From contig NZ_SRJD01000013.1 in NCBI RefSeq assembly GCF_004684935.1, positions 1 to 64,000 on the forward strand: 64,000 nucleotides of DNA. Reading direction: 5' to 3'. A program made the translations under genes and the position numbers. Of the stretch, positions 16,840 to 25,114 are shown piece by piece (positions within the stretch are counted from its first letter, which is position 1; each line of letters begins with the position of its first letter). The notes beneath the pieces were generated by a model. The model saw nothing but the letters and a program-made list of their open reading frames with translations. It did no database searches and was not told the DNA's origin. Origin of the DNA: Sporolactobacillus shoreae (GTDB lineage Bacteria > Bacillota > Bacilli > Bacillales > Sporolactobacillaceae).

Positions 16840-16857
16840 GAATGAGGGGGAATTGCC

Positions 16858-18465
16858 TTGAAGAAGTGGTTTAGCCGAGTTCTGTTTGTGAGCCTTTCAT
16901 TACTTCTGGTTTTTGCGTTCAGCGGCTGCACTGCCCGTCCGAGTGCGTCGAGTGGTAAATCCGTGCTGAAACTGAACAACGGGTCGGAGCCGACAACATT
17001 CAATCCTGCTGTAGCTTTTGACTCGTATTCTCTGAATCCGTTGAATAACCTGCTTGAAGGGCTGACCCGGCTGGATAAAACGAATAATCCAAAGCCGGCG
17101 ATGGCGCAAAGCTGGACCGTGTCCAAAGATCAGAAAACGTACACGTTCCATATCCGTCAGGACGCAAAATGGACCAATGGCGATCCGGTTACAGCCAAGG
17201 ACTTCGTGTATGCTTGGAGACAGCTTCTGAATCCGAAAACGGCATCTCCGGCCGCGTTTCTCGGCTATATCGTTCAGGGCGCCGAGGCTTATAACGCCGG
17301 CAAAGGTCCTGCAAGCGGCGTGATGGTTACAGCCACAGGATCGAAAACACTCGTTGTGAAACTGAGGGCCGCACAGTCCTATTTTACCAACCTGATTTCG
17401 AACCCGGCTTTCTTCCCTGTTGACGCAAAAGTGGCACAAAAGAATCCAAACTGGTTTGCAAACGCCAAAACCTTTGTCGGTAATGGGCCTTTTAAACTGA
17501 CTTCCTGGAAACATAATGCCAGTATGGTGTTTACGAAGAATAATACTTATTGGGACAGCAAGTCGGTCAAACTGGATCAGATTGACTGGGCAATGGTGAA
17601 TAATCCGGATACGGAGTATCAGATGTATAAGACCGGGCAACTTGACAGTTCAGGCGTGCCGGCCGATCTGAGTACAAAGTTGTTCCAGTCCGGGAAGGTC
17701 AAAGTAGCACCGCAGGGGGGAACTTTTTTCATTAGTATGAACGTGAAGCAGGCGCCGTTCCAAAACATTAATATTCGTAAAGCGTTTGCGTACGCTGTAG
17801 ACAATAAGCAAATCACGGATTATGTTCTCAAGCAGAAAAATGTCCCGGCCTACGGCTTTGTTTCTCCGGGCTTCAAAGACCCGAGCAGCCAGGATTTTCG
17901 TGCGCATAACGGAGATCTATATAAGTATGATCCGACACAGGCCAAGAGCCTGTTGAAGAAGGGCATGCAGGAGGCCGGGTACAAGACGCTGCCGAAAATC
18001 ACGCTGACATACAGTACGGATCCTCAGAACCAGGCGATCTGCGAAGCCATTCAGGCAATGCTGAAGAAGAATCTCGGCGTCTCCGTCGGTCTGGCAAATA
18101 TGGAGTGGAATGTCTATCAGTCCCAGCAGAAGGCAGGCAAGTTCCAGCTTTCCAAAGGCTCGTTCCTGGCTGATTTTGCCGATCCGATTGATTATCTGCT
18201 CAACTTCCAGACCGGAAATCAGATGAACAGCATGCAGTGGAGCAACAAACAGTATGACCAGCTGACAACAGAAGCATCGATGGAAGCGAACAACACCAAG
18301 CGTTACAACGAAATGTACCAGGCGGAGAAACTGCTGATCAATCAGATGCCGCTGTTCCCAGTCTACTTCTATAACCAGGCGTATCTGCTCAATCCGAAAG
18401 TCTCCGGTATTGTTTATCATCCGGTCGGTTATATGGAACTGAAATGGGCAACAAAGGTGAATTAA
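16858..18465 (+). CDS. oppA: peptide-binding lipoprotein, OppA/MppA type
   Basis: 535 residues beginning at a TTG (16858) after GAGGGGGAA. Lipoprotein signal ends FAFSGC (Cys near residue 23). An SBP family 5 fold follows, with the family signature around LLEGLTRLDKTNNPKPAMAQ and the aromatic-rich C-terminal lobe ending LKWATKVN. It would capture peptides outside the membrane and deliver them to OppBC. Gene context suggests murein tri- or tetrapeptides, as for B. subtilis DppE or E. coli MppA; specificity is inferred. Confidence 0.88.
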   Translation: MKKWFSRVLFVSLSLLLVFAFSGCTARPSASSGKSVLKLNNGSEPTTFNPAVAFDSYSLNPLNNLLEGLTRLDKTNNPKPAMAQSWTVSKDQKTYTFHIRQDAKWTNGDPVTAKDFVYAWRQLLNPKTASPAAFLGYIVQGAEAYNAGKGPASGVMVTATGSKTLVVKLRAAQSYFTNLISNPAFFPVDAKVAQKNPNWFANAKTFVGNGPFKLTSWKHNASMVFTKNNTYWDSKSVKLDQIDWAMVNNPDTEYQMYKTGQLDSSGVPADLSTKLFQSGKVKVAPQGGTFFISMNVKQAPFQNINIRKAFAYAVDNKQITDYVLKQKNVPAYGFVSPGFKDPSSQDFRAHNGDLYKYDPTQAKSLLKKGMQEAGYKTLPKITLTYSTDPQNQAICEAIQAMLKKNLGVSVGLANMEWNVYQSQQKAGKFQLSKGSFLADFADPIDYLLNFQTGNQMNSMQWSNKQYDQLTTEASMEANNTKRYNEMYQAEKLLINQMPLFPVYFYNQAYLLNPKVSGIVYHPVGYMELKWATKVN

Positions 18466-18489
18466 CCGGAAAATAGATGACGAACGACA

Positions 18490-18527
18490 GAAGGCCGCTT
18501 TCCTCAGCTTAGGAAACGGCTTTTTAT
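18490..18527 (+). terminator. terminator between oppA and oppF
   Basis: Hairpin GCCGCTTTCCT / AGGAAACGGC with loop CAGCTT, followed by TTTTTAT. It probably reduces transcription past the binding-protein gene, so that oppA message exceeds oppF message. Confidence 0.75.
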
Positions 18528-18585
18528 CGACCGGCCACACATCGCTTCTGCCTGAAGTGAACCGGACATGGAAAGAGGGTTAAGC

Positions 18586-19596
18586 ATGACGGACAACGCG
18601 TTTCTGGAAGTTAGTCATTTAAAAAAATATTTTGATCTCGGCCATGATCGAATACTTAAAGCTGTGGATGACGTGAGCCTGAACGTCCGGAAAGGGAAAA
18701 CACTGGGCATCGTCGGCGAATCCGGATGTGGAAAAACGACTTTCGGACGAACCGTTCTGGGTATTTATGAAAAATCCGGCGGCAAAGTCGTATTTGACGG
18801 CAAAGACACGGATGACATGAGTGAAAAAGAACATTTTCAACTCAAAAAACGTATGCAGATGATTTTTCAGGATCCTTATGCGTCACTCAATCCGCGGTCC
18901 ACGGTTCTTGACCTCATCGCTGAACCGATGGACATCCATCATCTCTTCAAACATGGCCGGGACCGCCGTACCCGTGTGGGGGAGCTGCTTCAGGAAGTCG
19001 GTCTGAGTGTGGATTTTCTCAATCGTTATCCGCACGAATTCAGCGGCGGGCAGCGGCAGCGAATCGGGATCGCGCGGGCGCTGGCACTGAGACCGGAATT
19101 TGTCATTGCTGATGAACCGATTTCCGCACTTGATGTATCAGTTCAGGCGCAGGTTGTCCAGTTGCTGAAACAACTTCAGAAGGAAAAAGGGCTCACGATG
19201 ATGTTTATCGCTCATGATCTGTCGATGGTGAAATACATCAGTGATGATGTCGCCGTCATGTACCTCGGCCATCTTGTCGAACAGACATCGAGCCGGGTTC
19301 TCTATGACCGGCCGCTTCATCCATATACGCAGGCACTGCTTTCGGCGATCCCGATTCCCGATCCGGATGTGGAAGAGAAAAGGAAAAGGATCATTCTGTC
19401 CGGTGATCTGCCGAGCCCGATTAATCCGCCGGACGGGTGTGTTTTTCGGACGCGCTGTCCGTTTGCGATGGCGATCTGCACGTCAGAGAAGCCTTCTCTG
19501 AAAGAGGTTGCTGAAGGTCATTATGTCGCCTGTCACCTCCATCCCGGTGCAAAATCAGGCGACGCAGCGCGTATGAAGCAGGTTCTCAGTAAATGA
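18586..19596 (+). CDS. oppF: peptide ABC transporter ATPase, OppF/DppF type
   Basis: About 336 residues. AAAGAGGG at 18572-18579 selects the ATG at 18586 (MTDNAFLEV) over the earlier ATG at 18568. Walker A GESGCGKT, signature FSGGQRQR, Walker B FVIADEPISALD, H-loop IAHDLSMV, and the C-terminal extension with CVFRTRCPFAMAIC cysteines. Completes the five-part importer as partner of OppD. It is separated from oppA by a terminator. Confidence 0.9.
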   Translation: MTDNAFLEVSHLKKYFDLGHDRILKAVDDVSLNVRKGKTLGIVGESGCGKTTFGRTVLGIYEKSGGKVVFDGKDTDDMSEKEHFQLKKRMQMIFQDPYASLNPRSTVLDLIAEPMDIHHLFKHGRDRRTRVGELLQEVGLSVDFLNRYPHEFSGGQRQRIGIARALALRPEFVIADEPISALDVSVQAQVVQLLKQLQKEKGLTMMFIAHDLSMVKYISDDVAVMYLGHLVEQTSSRVLYDRPLHPYTQALLSAIPIPDPDVEEKRKRIILSGDLPSPINPPDGCVFRTRCPFAMAICTSEKPSLKEVAEGHYVACHLHPGAKSGDAARMKQVLSK

Positions 19597-19657
19597 GGAA
19601 AACCGGTTGTTCCAGTCAATTTTCTCTATATCTAAACATTCAAGGTGTTCTTATTTG

Positions 19658-20302
19658 ATGGTCAACAGTTTATTCACGAAACAGGATGAAAACCTTGTAT
19701 CTATGGAAAATGTCTCGGAAAAAATAAAGATTTATCCTTCTTATTATCTACAAAAGCTCCCGGGAACGTCTCCGCAGCTTTTTCTCCGGGAGGGCGTTGC
19801 TGAAAAAATCATCCGGCTGGCGGAAAGTCTGTCCGGTCAGTTGTCTCTGGTTCTGATTGATGGCTGGCGGTCCTATGAAACGCAGCGGTATCTTTATGAC
19901 CGGGCGGTTGCCTGTTTCCACAAACTCGGACATACGGAGCAGCAAATCAAAGAGGAGATGCCCGGATTTGTCGCTTTCCCTTCCCGGGATCCCGCTTGCC
20001 CGGCTCCGCATTATTCAGGATCGGCTATTGACCTGACCCTTGCGAAGGGGCAGGGCTGGCTGGAGATGGGAACGGATTTTGATGACTTTACCGACAAAGC
20101 AGGACTGAACTATTATGAAGGGAAAGAGGGATTATCCGGAAGTGCACTCCGTGCACGGAACAACCGGCGAAAATTAAGGCGCCTGATGGAAAGTGCCGGA
20201 TTTGTTCCAAATCCAACCGAGTGGTGGCATTACTCTTACGGGGACCGGACATGGGCAGGCGCGAATCATACCGTCCCCCTGTATGGCGGAACGGAGAAAT
20301 AA
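19658..20302 (+). CDS. D-Ala-D-Ala dipeptidase, VanX/DdpX family
   Basis: About 214 residues from the ATG at 19658 (AAGGTG 10 bases upstream); the frame could start at 19607. M15D peptidase motifs: Arg in LIDGWRSYETQ, zinc ligands in HYSGSAIDL (H-x2-G-x-A-x-D), catalytic Glu and zinc His in EWWHYSYGD. No signal peptide, so cytoplasmic. It would split D-Ala-D-Ala released from murein peptides. There is no vanH/vanA or VanRS here, so nutrient salvage, as for E. coli DdpX, is more likely than glycopeptide resistance. Confidence 0.88.
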   Translation: MVNSLFTKQDENLVSMENVSEKIKIYPSYYLQKLPGTSPQLFLREGVAEKIIRLAESLSGQLSLVLIDGWRSYETQRYLYDRAVACFHKLGHTEQQIKEEMPGFVAFPSRDPACPAPHYSGSAIDLTLAKGQGWLEMGTDFDDFTDKAGLNYYEGKEGLSGSALRARNNRRKLRRLMESAGFVPNPTEWWHYSYGDRTWAGANHTVPLYGGTEK

Positions 20303-20329
20303 ACGTTTAGGGAAAAGGAGAACTGTGCC

Positions 20330-20971
20330 ATGCATCAATCAAAACCGACGGGTTCATCCGATCCCTCTGCTGAAGCAGAGAAAAACAATCATGAACCCGT
20401 TGTGGCCCGTACAAAAACGGCGTTGCGCACCCGGCAGATTGTCGCCGTCATAGCCGATGGCAGTAGCGCGCAGGTGGCACTCTGGCAAAAAGAAAACGGA
20501 ATCTGGCGCAACAAGCTGGAGACTCACGGTTATGTGGGGGCGAACGGTGTCGGTTTGACAAAGGAAGGCCGAAAGACAACACCCGTTGGCGCGTTTCTGC
20601 TTGGCCCGGCATTCGGTACGGAAAACCCCGGAACTGAACTTCCGTTCCGGCAAATCACTCTGCGCTCCTGGTGGGTGGAAGACAGCACGAACCCGGACTA
20701 TAATTCCTGGCAGGAAGGGGATCATTTCAATCCGCCCAGTGAGCATCTGGCAGATTATCCGGATGCTTACCGCTATGCGGTAGTGATCCAGTACAATATG
20801 TCGCGAATGCCTTATGCCGGATCGGGTTTCTTTCTCCATTGCGCAACCGGCGGGCCGACAGCCGGCTGCGTTTCCATTCCGACGGATCAGATGGAGCGGC
20901 TGATGCGGCTGCTCCGTCCCGGCGCATACATCATCAATGGCACCAGTGAACAGGAAGTCGGCAGATTCTGA
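20330..20971 (+). CDS. YkuD-fold L,D-transpeptidase/carboxypeptidase-like protein without signal peptide
   Basis: 213 residues. Residues ~1-35 are polar and disordered (Ser/Pro/Glu-rich); the remainder is a YkuD domain with the active-site pattern HCATGGPTAGCVSIP, where Cys is the nucleophile and the upstream His its partner. No signal peptide or anchor is visible, unusual for L,D-transpeptidases, which act outside the membrane. Cytoplasmic YkuD-type L,D-carboxypeptidases are known in murein recycling (ElsL/LdcV type). With no LdcA-type ykfA present, this protein could trim the terminal D-Ala of tetrapeptides before YkfC acts. Role inferred. Confidence 0.78.
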   Translation: MHQSKPTGSSDPSAEAEKNNHEPVVARTKTALRTRQIVAVIADGSSAQVALWQKENGIWRNKLETHGYVGANGVGLTKEGRKTTPVGAFLLGPAFGTENPGTELPFRQITLRSWWVEDSTNPDYNSWQEGDHFNPPSEHLADYPDAYRYAVVIQYNMSRMPYAGSGFFLHCATGGPTAGCVSIPTDQMERLMRLLRPGAYIINGTSEQEVGRF

Positions 20972-21012
20972 TTTTGCCAGCAGGATAAGTGAACATATGC
21001 GTTCCGTAGTTC

Positions 21013-21057
21013 GGTTGCCTCATCTGCAGTTTTTCGGCGATGAGGCGGCCTTTTTTT
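21013..21057 (+). terminator. terminator of the murein-peptide operon
   Basis: Stem GCCTCATC (21017-21024) / GATGAGGC (21039-21046) with extended weaker pairs, followed by seven T residues. Marks the end of the GC-richer block. Confidence 0.85.
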
Positions 21058-21264
21058 ACAATTAGTGCCATCCTGACTCTGTGCGGCACCAGAAAAAGAA
21101 CAGACCGGACATGCCCTGTTTCGTTTAAGTTTTGTCCTGTGTGCTATGACAAAGTTAGCATTAGTTACTGATGTTTTGGACATGCGGCGCATTCCATCGG
21201 TGCGAGCTGAGCAGGCCGAGGAGGTTGGGGGTACCCGAGAATTCGGGTCCATAACCTGCATCTG

Positions 21265-21502
21265 TGCCACTCGCCTGCGAGTCTTCTGATCCATCAGAAA
21301 GCCGTCCGCTCCTTATTCGTGACCGCTTGGGTTATTCGGATGTGAAGATCACACTAGGGATTTACGGGCATCTTTATCCGAATGGGGATCAGGAGGTGGC
21401 AGTCACTTGATGGACTGGTAACGCTGCCCCAATCTGAGGTTGAGGGAAAAGAGGCAAGGATAGTATTCAGACGAAGAACTCGCACAAAAAGCGGGTAATA
21501 GA
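21265..21502 (+). pseudogene. 3' remnant of a tyrosine recombinase
   Basis: Matches the C-terminal end of the integrase at 30460-31673. The frame reads CHS-ASLL, then RDRLGYSDVKITLGIYGHLY and PNGDQ, followed after a frameshift by SLDGLVTLPQSEVE. The H-x-x-R box is deleted, the second catalytic His is replaced by Tyr (LGYSD for LGHSD) and the frame is broken, so it is inactive. It lies upstream of att core A2, where the integrase of a 2.4-22.6 kb element would be expected. Confidence 0.85.
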
Positions 21503-21639
21503 AGAGAAGAATCACCAACTGATCGTACTTCAGCAGCCGGCTGAAAAATCAGGTGGTGACACCGACAGATAAAGAGACAGATTTAATAATTTATTTTTAA
21601 TTTATTGTTCGAGTGTTTAAAATCACTCTGGAAAAGACT

Positions 21640-22075
21640 TTGCAAGATGTACTGGCTGCTTGTTCCAAAAACGAGATGCCCTTATATTTATACCAAAAGG
21701 TGTTCTTTCCTTTGCTGTTCTTTTTCATCCCCCACTAAGGGTTCTTAGACGGTGGTTGATCACGCACTTCAAAATGATTAGGATCAATAGCCACCGCATC
21801 GTCTGTAAGAAACATTCGCAGTCGTTTTGAGGACGAGGATGCCTTTCAGCTCTTTCAAGACGACCATTCCTATGTTTTGTGATTAACCGGGAGAGGACAG
21901 TTTCGGACGGAATGGAGTCAGAGACTAGAAAACCGCAATATTTCGCTTGATAATTCACCGATCTTCTTCATGAAGTTTTAACCGAAACCAATTTGTCAAC
22001 TCCAGCAATGGATTGATAGATTCCCCAACTATATCAAGGTTTACCTGCCAGAACTAGGCTGCGAAAATTGAGCTT
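21640..22075 (-). pseudogene. degenerate transposase remnant
   Basis: Minus-strand fragments in different frames: NYQAKYCGFLVSDSIPSETV with VLSRLITKHR (about 21960-21870), AIDPNHFEVRDQPPSKN (about 21800-21750) and KNTFWYKYKGISFLEQ (about 21720-21670). The order and motifs (SDS-PS-S-LSRLI; AID-HFE-RD; WYxYKG) fit IS4/IS5- or IS1182-like transposases. Frameshifts and stops make it inactive. Terminal repeats were not found. It separates the recombinase remnant from azlD. Confidence 0.6.
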
Positions 22076-22076
22076 T

Positions 22077-22394
22077 CTAGATTAAAAGATACCGGACAAG
22101 CAGGCCAACCACAATGCCGATCACAACAGAAGGAAGGAACATCCGTATGACTTTAATTGCAATTACGGTTGAGATACAAGCGATGAGTACGGGTAGAGAA
22201 ATTGTCAATTGCCCATCAGTAGGAACGAAAATTTGCTTCACAAGCAAGGCTGCGATGATGGCAATCGGTACATAGTTGAAATAAAGACGCAAAGCTGGGC
22301 TCATTTTTTGTCGAGCCATAAAGACAACGCCAAAAAATCTGGATAAATACGTAGCAATGGCAAGAATACCAATCAAGAGCCATTGATTAAGCAT
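22077..22394 (-). CDS. azlD: AzlD-family branched-chain amino acid exporter subunit
   Basis: 105 residues from the ATG at 22394, with AGGAGG just upstream (the frame extends further but lacks another good site). Four hydrophobic helices and the AzlD start MLNQWLLIGILAIATYLSRF. AzlD acts with AzlC to export branched-chain amino acids or analogues such as 4-azaleucine. Only the last codons of azlC remain upstream, so this copy is probably an orphan without its channel partner. Confidence 0.85.
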   Translation of the reverse strand: MLNQWLLIGILAIATYLSRFFGVVFMARQKMSPALRLYFNYVPIAIIAALLVKQIFVPTDGQLTISLPVLIACISTVIAIKVIRMFLPSVVIGIVVGLLVRYLLI

Positions 22395-22460
22395 GGTTTG
22401 TCCTCCTGTGCAAATAAAGTCCGACAAGTGGTGCGAGCAGTCCGGTAATAATAATTGTTA
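22387..22460 (-). pseudogene. azlC: 3' end of truncated azlC
   Basis: Minus-strand frame reads NELTIIITGLLAPLVGLYLH and ends RRTNHA, overlapping the azlD start by 8 bases, the usual azlC-azlD junction. Upstream of about 22460 the similarity ends in unrelated AT-rich sequence. About 95 percent of azlC is missing; the breakpoint lies ~130 bases from att core A2. Confidence 0.75.
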
Positions 22461-22590
22461 GTTCATTACCCTATCATTCCATGTAAACGCGTATGCTTCA
22501 TGAATATTTCGTTTGCACAGAACCGCTTTCTTAGATGATAGAATGTGCACCTGTCTCGGAAATGAGAGTCACAAGTGACATAAAAGCAGA
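22461..22590. other. right-end sequence before att core A2
   Basis: No gene. The sequence carries spaced GTCAC/GTGACA motifs (about 22568-22580) like those before core A1 (GTGACAC, GTGACAT, GTGACAC at about 2320-2340). They are candidate integrase arm-binding sites. Confidence 0.35.
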
Positions 22591-22652
22591 AAAAGAGCCC
22601 GAAATCCCTGACATATCAAGGATTTCGGTCCCTTATGTGATTACCCCATCTG
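22591..22652. repeat. att core A2: copied tRNA-Gln 3' end and terminator
   Basis: Hairpin GAGCCCGAAATCC / GGATTTCGGTCCC, then TTATGTGATTACCCCATCTG. It matches cores at 2351-2411 and 31752-31814. The right hairpin arm differs at the outer pairs (GGTCCC for GGGCTC), so this copy is slightly decayed. Left-end repeat R3 follows at once. Confidence 0.8.
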
Positions 22653-22661
22653 TTTTCTGAT

Positions 22662-22754
22662 CCACGGGTTTAGCGGGCAGAACGCTGAGTTACCGGGACT
22701 TTGGATGAGTTAAAGACGCTCAAGCAGGGTTAAAAAGGGTTTGGATGGTGACAC
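22662..22754. repeat. left-end repeat copy R3
   Basis: Best-preserved copy of the ~92 bp repeat, from ACGGGTTTAGCGGGCAGAAC to GGATGGTGACAC. It directly follows att core A2 and marks the left end of the 22.6-31.8 kb element. Confidence 0.8.
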
Positions 22755-22939
22755 GCGGTGAGATTGTTTGAAAAGGAAAACGATTATCGATAAAGCTCTA
22801 AATAGGACTAGGGAGTGGCAAGTGACGGTACCCTGGTTCACGCAGGACTTGCAAGGTTATTCATCCGCATGAAGGATGTCGTGCTTCAAAGGGTGGTGAA
22901 ACAAGTTCTAATTATTTGACGCCTACGAAGCATCTATTA
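22755..22939. other. intergenic stretch without recognisable genes
   Basis: Sequence between repeat R3 and the marR promoter. Nothing coding with a ribosome binding site was seen. Confidence 0.3.
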
Positions 22940-22980
22940 TTGACAAATTTTATTTTAATCATTATTGTATGCATATGCAT
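22940..22980 (+). promoter_or_regulatory. marR promoter with palindromic operator
   Basis: -35 TTGACA (22940-22945), 17 bp, -10 TATTGT (22963-22968). The perfect 12 bp palindrome ATGCATATGCAT (22969-22980) begins directly after the -10 box, over the expected start site. The same 12-mer lies before the MFS gene, predicting autoregulation by the MarR protein. Confidence 0.75.
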
Positions 22981-23075
22981 GTAATGGAGTTGTTCTATAA
23001 ACGTTTCAAAATTTTTCTAACGGGTTTTAGATACAGCAAATACGAATAATTAGTAAAAGGGGACTCGTCAAAAAT

Positions 23076-23519
23076 ATGAATTCAACAGAGATGGAAGAAC
23101 TGGGTTTAGATTGGCCTTGCGTCTGTAGTTACGTTCGAAAAACTGATCGTTATCTTTCCAAATTCTATGATGGATACCTCGCACCTGTTCATATAAAAAC
23201 AACACAATTGGCCTTGCTAAGAAGCATTGTACGATATAAAGCATGCTCAATCACTGAGTTGGGAAGGATTTTGTTAATGGATCAGACAACAGTCACTCGA
23301 AATGTGGCCGTATTGGAAAAGCGAAATTTTCTTTCAAGTGAAAAACGTTCAGATGATGGCAGGCAAAAAACGGTAAAAATTACGCCTCATGGTTTGCAGA
23401 AAATAAAGGAAGCAACGCCCCACTGGCGGCAGGCACAGGAAGCCGTTCAGAATAGACTGGGAAAGGAACAATTTGATACTTTGATTCAAACGCTGTCCTG
23501 TCTGCAAAAAAAGCAGTAA
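23076..23519 (+). CDS. MarR-family transcriptional regulator
   Basis: 147 residues with a winged helix-turn-helix (SITELGRILLMDQTTVTRNV) and the wing DDGRQKTVKITPHG. Cys15 in the N-terminal helix (WPCVCSY) could serve as a redox or ligand sensor. It precedes and probably represses the DHA2 exporter gene; two matching palindromes sit in both promoters. AAAGGGGACT lies upstream of the ATG. Local loss or acquisition with the exporter as a mobile resistance cargo is likely from its position between R3 and R4. Confidence 0.88.
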   Translation: MNSTEMEELGLDWPCVCSYVRKTDRYLSKFYDGYLAPVHIKTTQLALLRSIVRYKACSITELGRILLMDQTTVTRNVAVLEKRNFLSSEKRSDDGRQKTVKITPHGLQKIKEATPHWRQAQEAVQNRLGKEQFDTLIQTLSCLQKKQ

Positions 23520-23520
23520 G

Positions 23521-23536
23521 TTTTTTTTTTTTTTTT
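23521..23536. repeat. T16 homopolymer tract
   Basis: Sixteen consecutive T residues between the marR stop and the second operator, preceded by a short CTGC/GCAG hairpin. It may act as a terminator and is prone to slipped-strand length change. Confidence 0.7.
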
Positions 23537-23544
23537 GATTAATT

Positions 23545-23558
23545 CATGCATATGCATG
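23545..23558 (+). promoter_or_regulatory. second MarR operator, upstream of exporter
   Basis: Perfect palindrome CATGCATATGCATG containing the same ATGCATATGCAT core as at 22969-22980. It lies 48 bases before the exporter ATG. Confidence 0.7.
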
Positions 23559-23605
23559 CAAATAGCAGGTAGAAAAAATAAAACAGAAAACAGGTGAATT
23601 TTATA

Positions 23606-25114
23606 ATGCTTTTTAATAGTCTTGAAAATTCAAAACGTCATCTCAGAATCACAAAATGGATGACATTGGGGGTGACTTGTCTTGGACTTATGCTTTTAAA
23701 TATTGATACATTTATTGTCAATGTTGCCTTGCCTTCAATTGGGGAGGACATGCATGCATCCGTAAGCATTGTGTCGTGGGTCGTCTCTGTGTATGTCCTG
23801 ATGTTGGGGGCTTTGCCCGCAGGGTTTGGAAGAATTGGCGACATTTTGGGGCAGAAGAGATTTTATATTGGGGGTCTCTTTTTATTCACACTTGCATCCA
23901 CTGCTTGCGGTTTGGCTCCGAATATGGGTTGGTTTATTGTCTCGCGAGCATTTCAGGGAATCGGCGCAGCGGCAATTACTCCTGGAACGCTTGCCCTATT
24001 GATTCCTGCTTTTCCAAAAAAACAAAGAGGACTAGCTATTGGTTTAAATGGAGGAATTGGCGGGCTTGGATTAGTGCTTGGACCGTTTCTTGGCGGTATT
24101 ATTACGTCGGCACTGGGCTGGCGGTGGATTTTCTTTGTGAATATTCCGATAGGTCTGTCAGCAATTTTATTAACAATTATCTTTGTCGTTGAAAATCAGC
24201 ACCTAGAAAAAACAAGAAAGATAGATTGGTTAGGTATGCTGTACTTGTCTATTGGCCTATTCCCGATTCTTTATGCTTTTACACGATCAGAAAATGATGG
24301 TTTCGACCCTGTTGCAAGTGTCGCCGTACTGATTGGCTTAGGTATCATTGGACTGTTTGTTTTTGAAGAGCGACGAACAAAGGATCCGCTAATTAGCCTG
24401 TCATTATTAAAAAATACAGCTTTTACTATGCCATGTATTAGCTTGTTCTTGTTTTCGGCTGCTTTATTTGGATCGCAACCTTATTGGAGTTTATTTTTTC
24501 AGAATTTCTGGGGATTTTCAGCTTTAGAGGGGGGGGTGGCTCTTCTTCCGACGACTGTTCTAATCGCCTTATTAACACCTTTTTTGGGAATTATGATTCA
24601 AAAACACGAAAGAAATCTCCGATATATTGTGATGCTTGGTGTTTTTCTTGTTGGAATCAGTTTTCTTTTCACGGTATTACTAAGTAAGCAAAGCAACTAT
24701 TTGAACACGTTCTTACCTTCCATGTTGATACGTGGTATAGGCATTCCAATACTAATGACGTCAATCTCTTTGTCAATCATGAATGCCGTACCAGAAAAAA
24801 AAGCCGGCCTTGCGGCGGGAATGTATAATATGTCCCGCAATATTGGTACATCCATAGGTGTGTCATTATTAGGTCAGGTATACACCTATAAAATTTATAC
24901 AAAACTGTCTGTGCTGTATAACGATCTTCCACGACGCCGTGCATTTGAGATAGAATCTTCCGCTTGTCAATTCATAAAATCGAATGGACATATGTTAAAA
25001 AAGATTACGGAAACAGCGATAATGAGTGGATTTGCCAATTTGTCTTTAATATGCGCACTTGCATTTATACCTGCGCTTATTTCTGCTTTTTTAATAAAAG
25101 AGAGACGTGATTGA
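23606..25114 (+). CDS. DHA2-family MFS multidrug exporter (EmrB/QacA type)
   Basis: About 502 residues. The ATG at 23606 is preferred; the GTG at 23594 overlaps the ribosome binding site CAGGTGA. About 14 hydrophobic helices. DHA2 hallmarks: motif D1-like LNIDTFIVNVALPSI in helix 1, motif A in GRIGDILGQKRFY and motif C in GLNGGIGGLGLVLGPFLGG. These are proton-driven exporters of hydrophobic drugs or cations. Expression is probably controlled by the preceding MarR protein. AT-rich compared with the core genes to the right. Confidence 0.88.
   Translation: MLFNSLENSKRHLRITKWMTLGVTCLGLMLLNIDTFIVNVALPSIGEDMHASVSIVSWVVSVYVLMLGALPAGFGRIGDILGQKRFYIGGLFLFTLASTACGLAPNMGWFIVSRAFQGIGAAAITPGTLALLIPAFPKKQRGLAIGLNGGIGGLGLVLGPFLGGIITSALGWRWIFFVNIPIGLSAILLTIIFVVENQHLEKTRKIDWLGMLYLSIGLFPILYAFTRSENDGFDPVASVAVLIGLGIIGLFVFEERRTKDPLISLSLLKNTAFTMPCISLFLFSAALFGSQPYWSLFFQNFWGFSALEGGVALLPTTVLIALLTPFLGIMIQKHERNLRYIVMLGVFLVGISFLFTVLLSKQSNYLNTFLPSMLIRGIGIPILMTSISLSIMNAVPEKKAGLAAGMYNMSRNIGTSIGVSLLGQVYTYKIYTKLSVLYNDLPRRRAFEIESSACQFIKSNGHMLKKITETAIMSGFANLSLICALAFIPALISAFLIKERRD

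Noticed and set aside
19607-20302. VanX-type dipeptidase as evidence of vancomycin resistance
   Set aside because: No VanH, VanA/B ligase or VanRS genes are near; its operon is a murein-peptide salvage set, so a nutritional role fits better.
20887-21294. Minus-strand 135-codon frame over the terminator and integrase relic
   Set aside because: Antisense to the YkuD gene end, a terminator and a recognisable recombinase remnant; no start site.
22077-22427. Longer azlD start upstream of 22394
   Set aside because: The AGGAGG site sits directly before the ATG at 22394, and the upstream part belongs to the azlC remnant in another frame.
23521-23536. T16 tract as a sequencing artefact
   Set aside because: Not excluded, but homopolymer T after a short hairpin is also a natural terminator; it was reported as a repeat with this caution.
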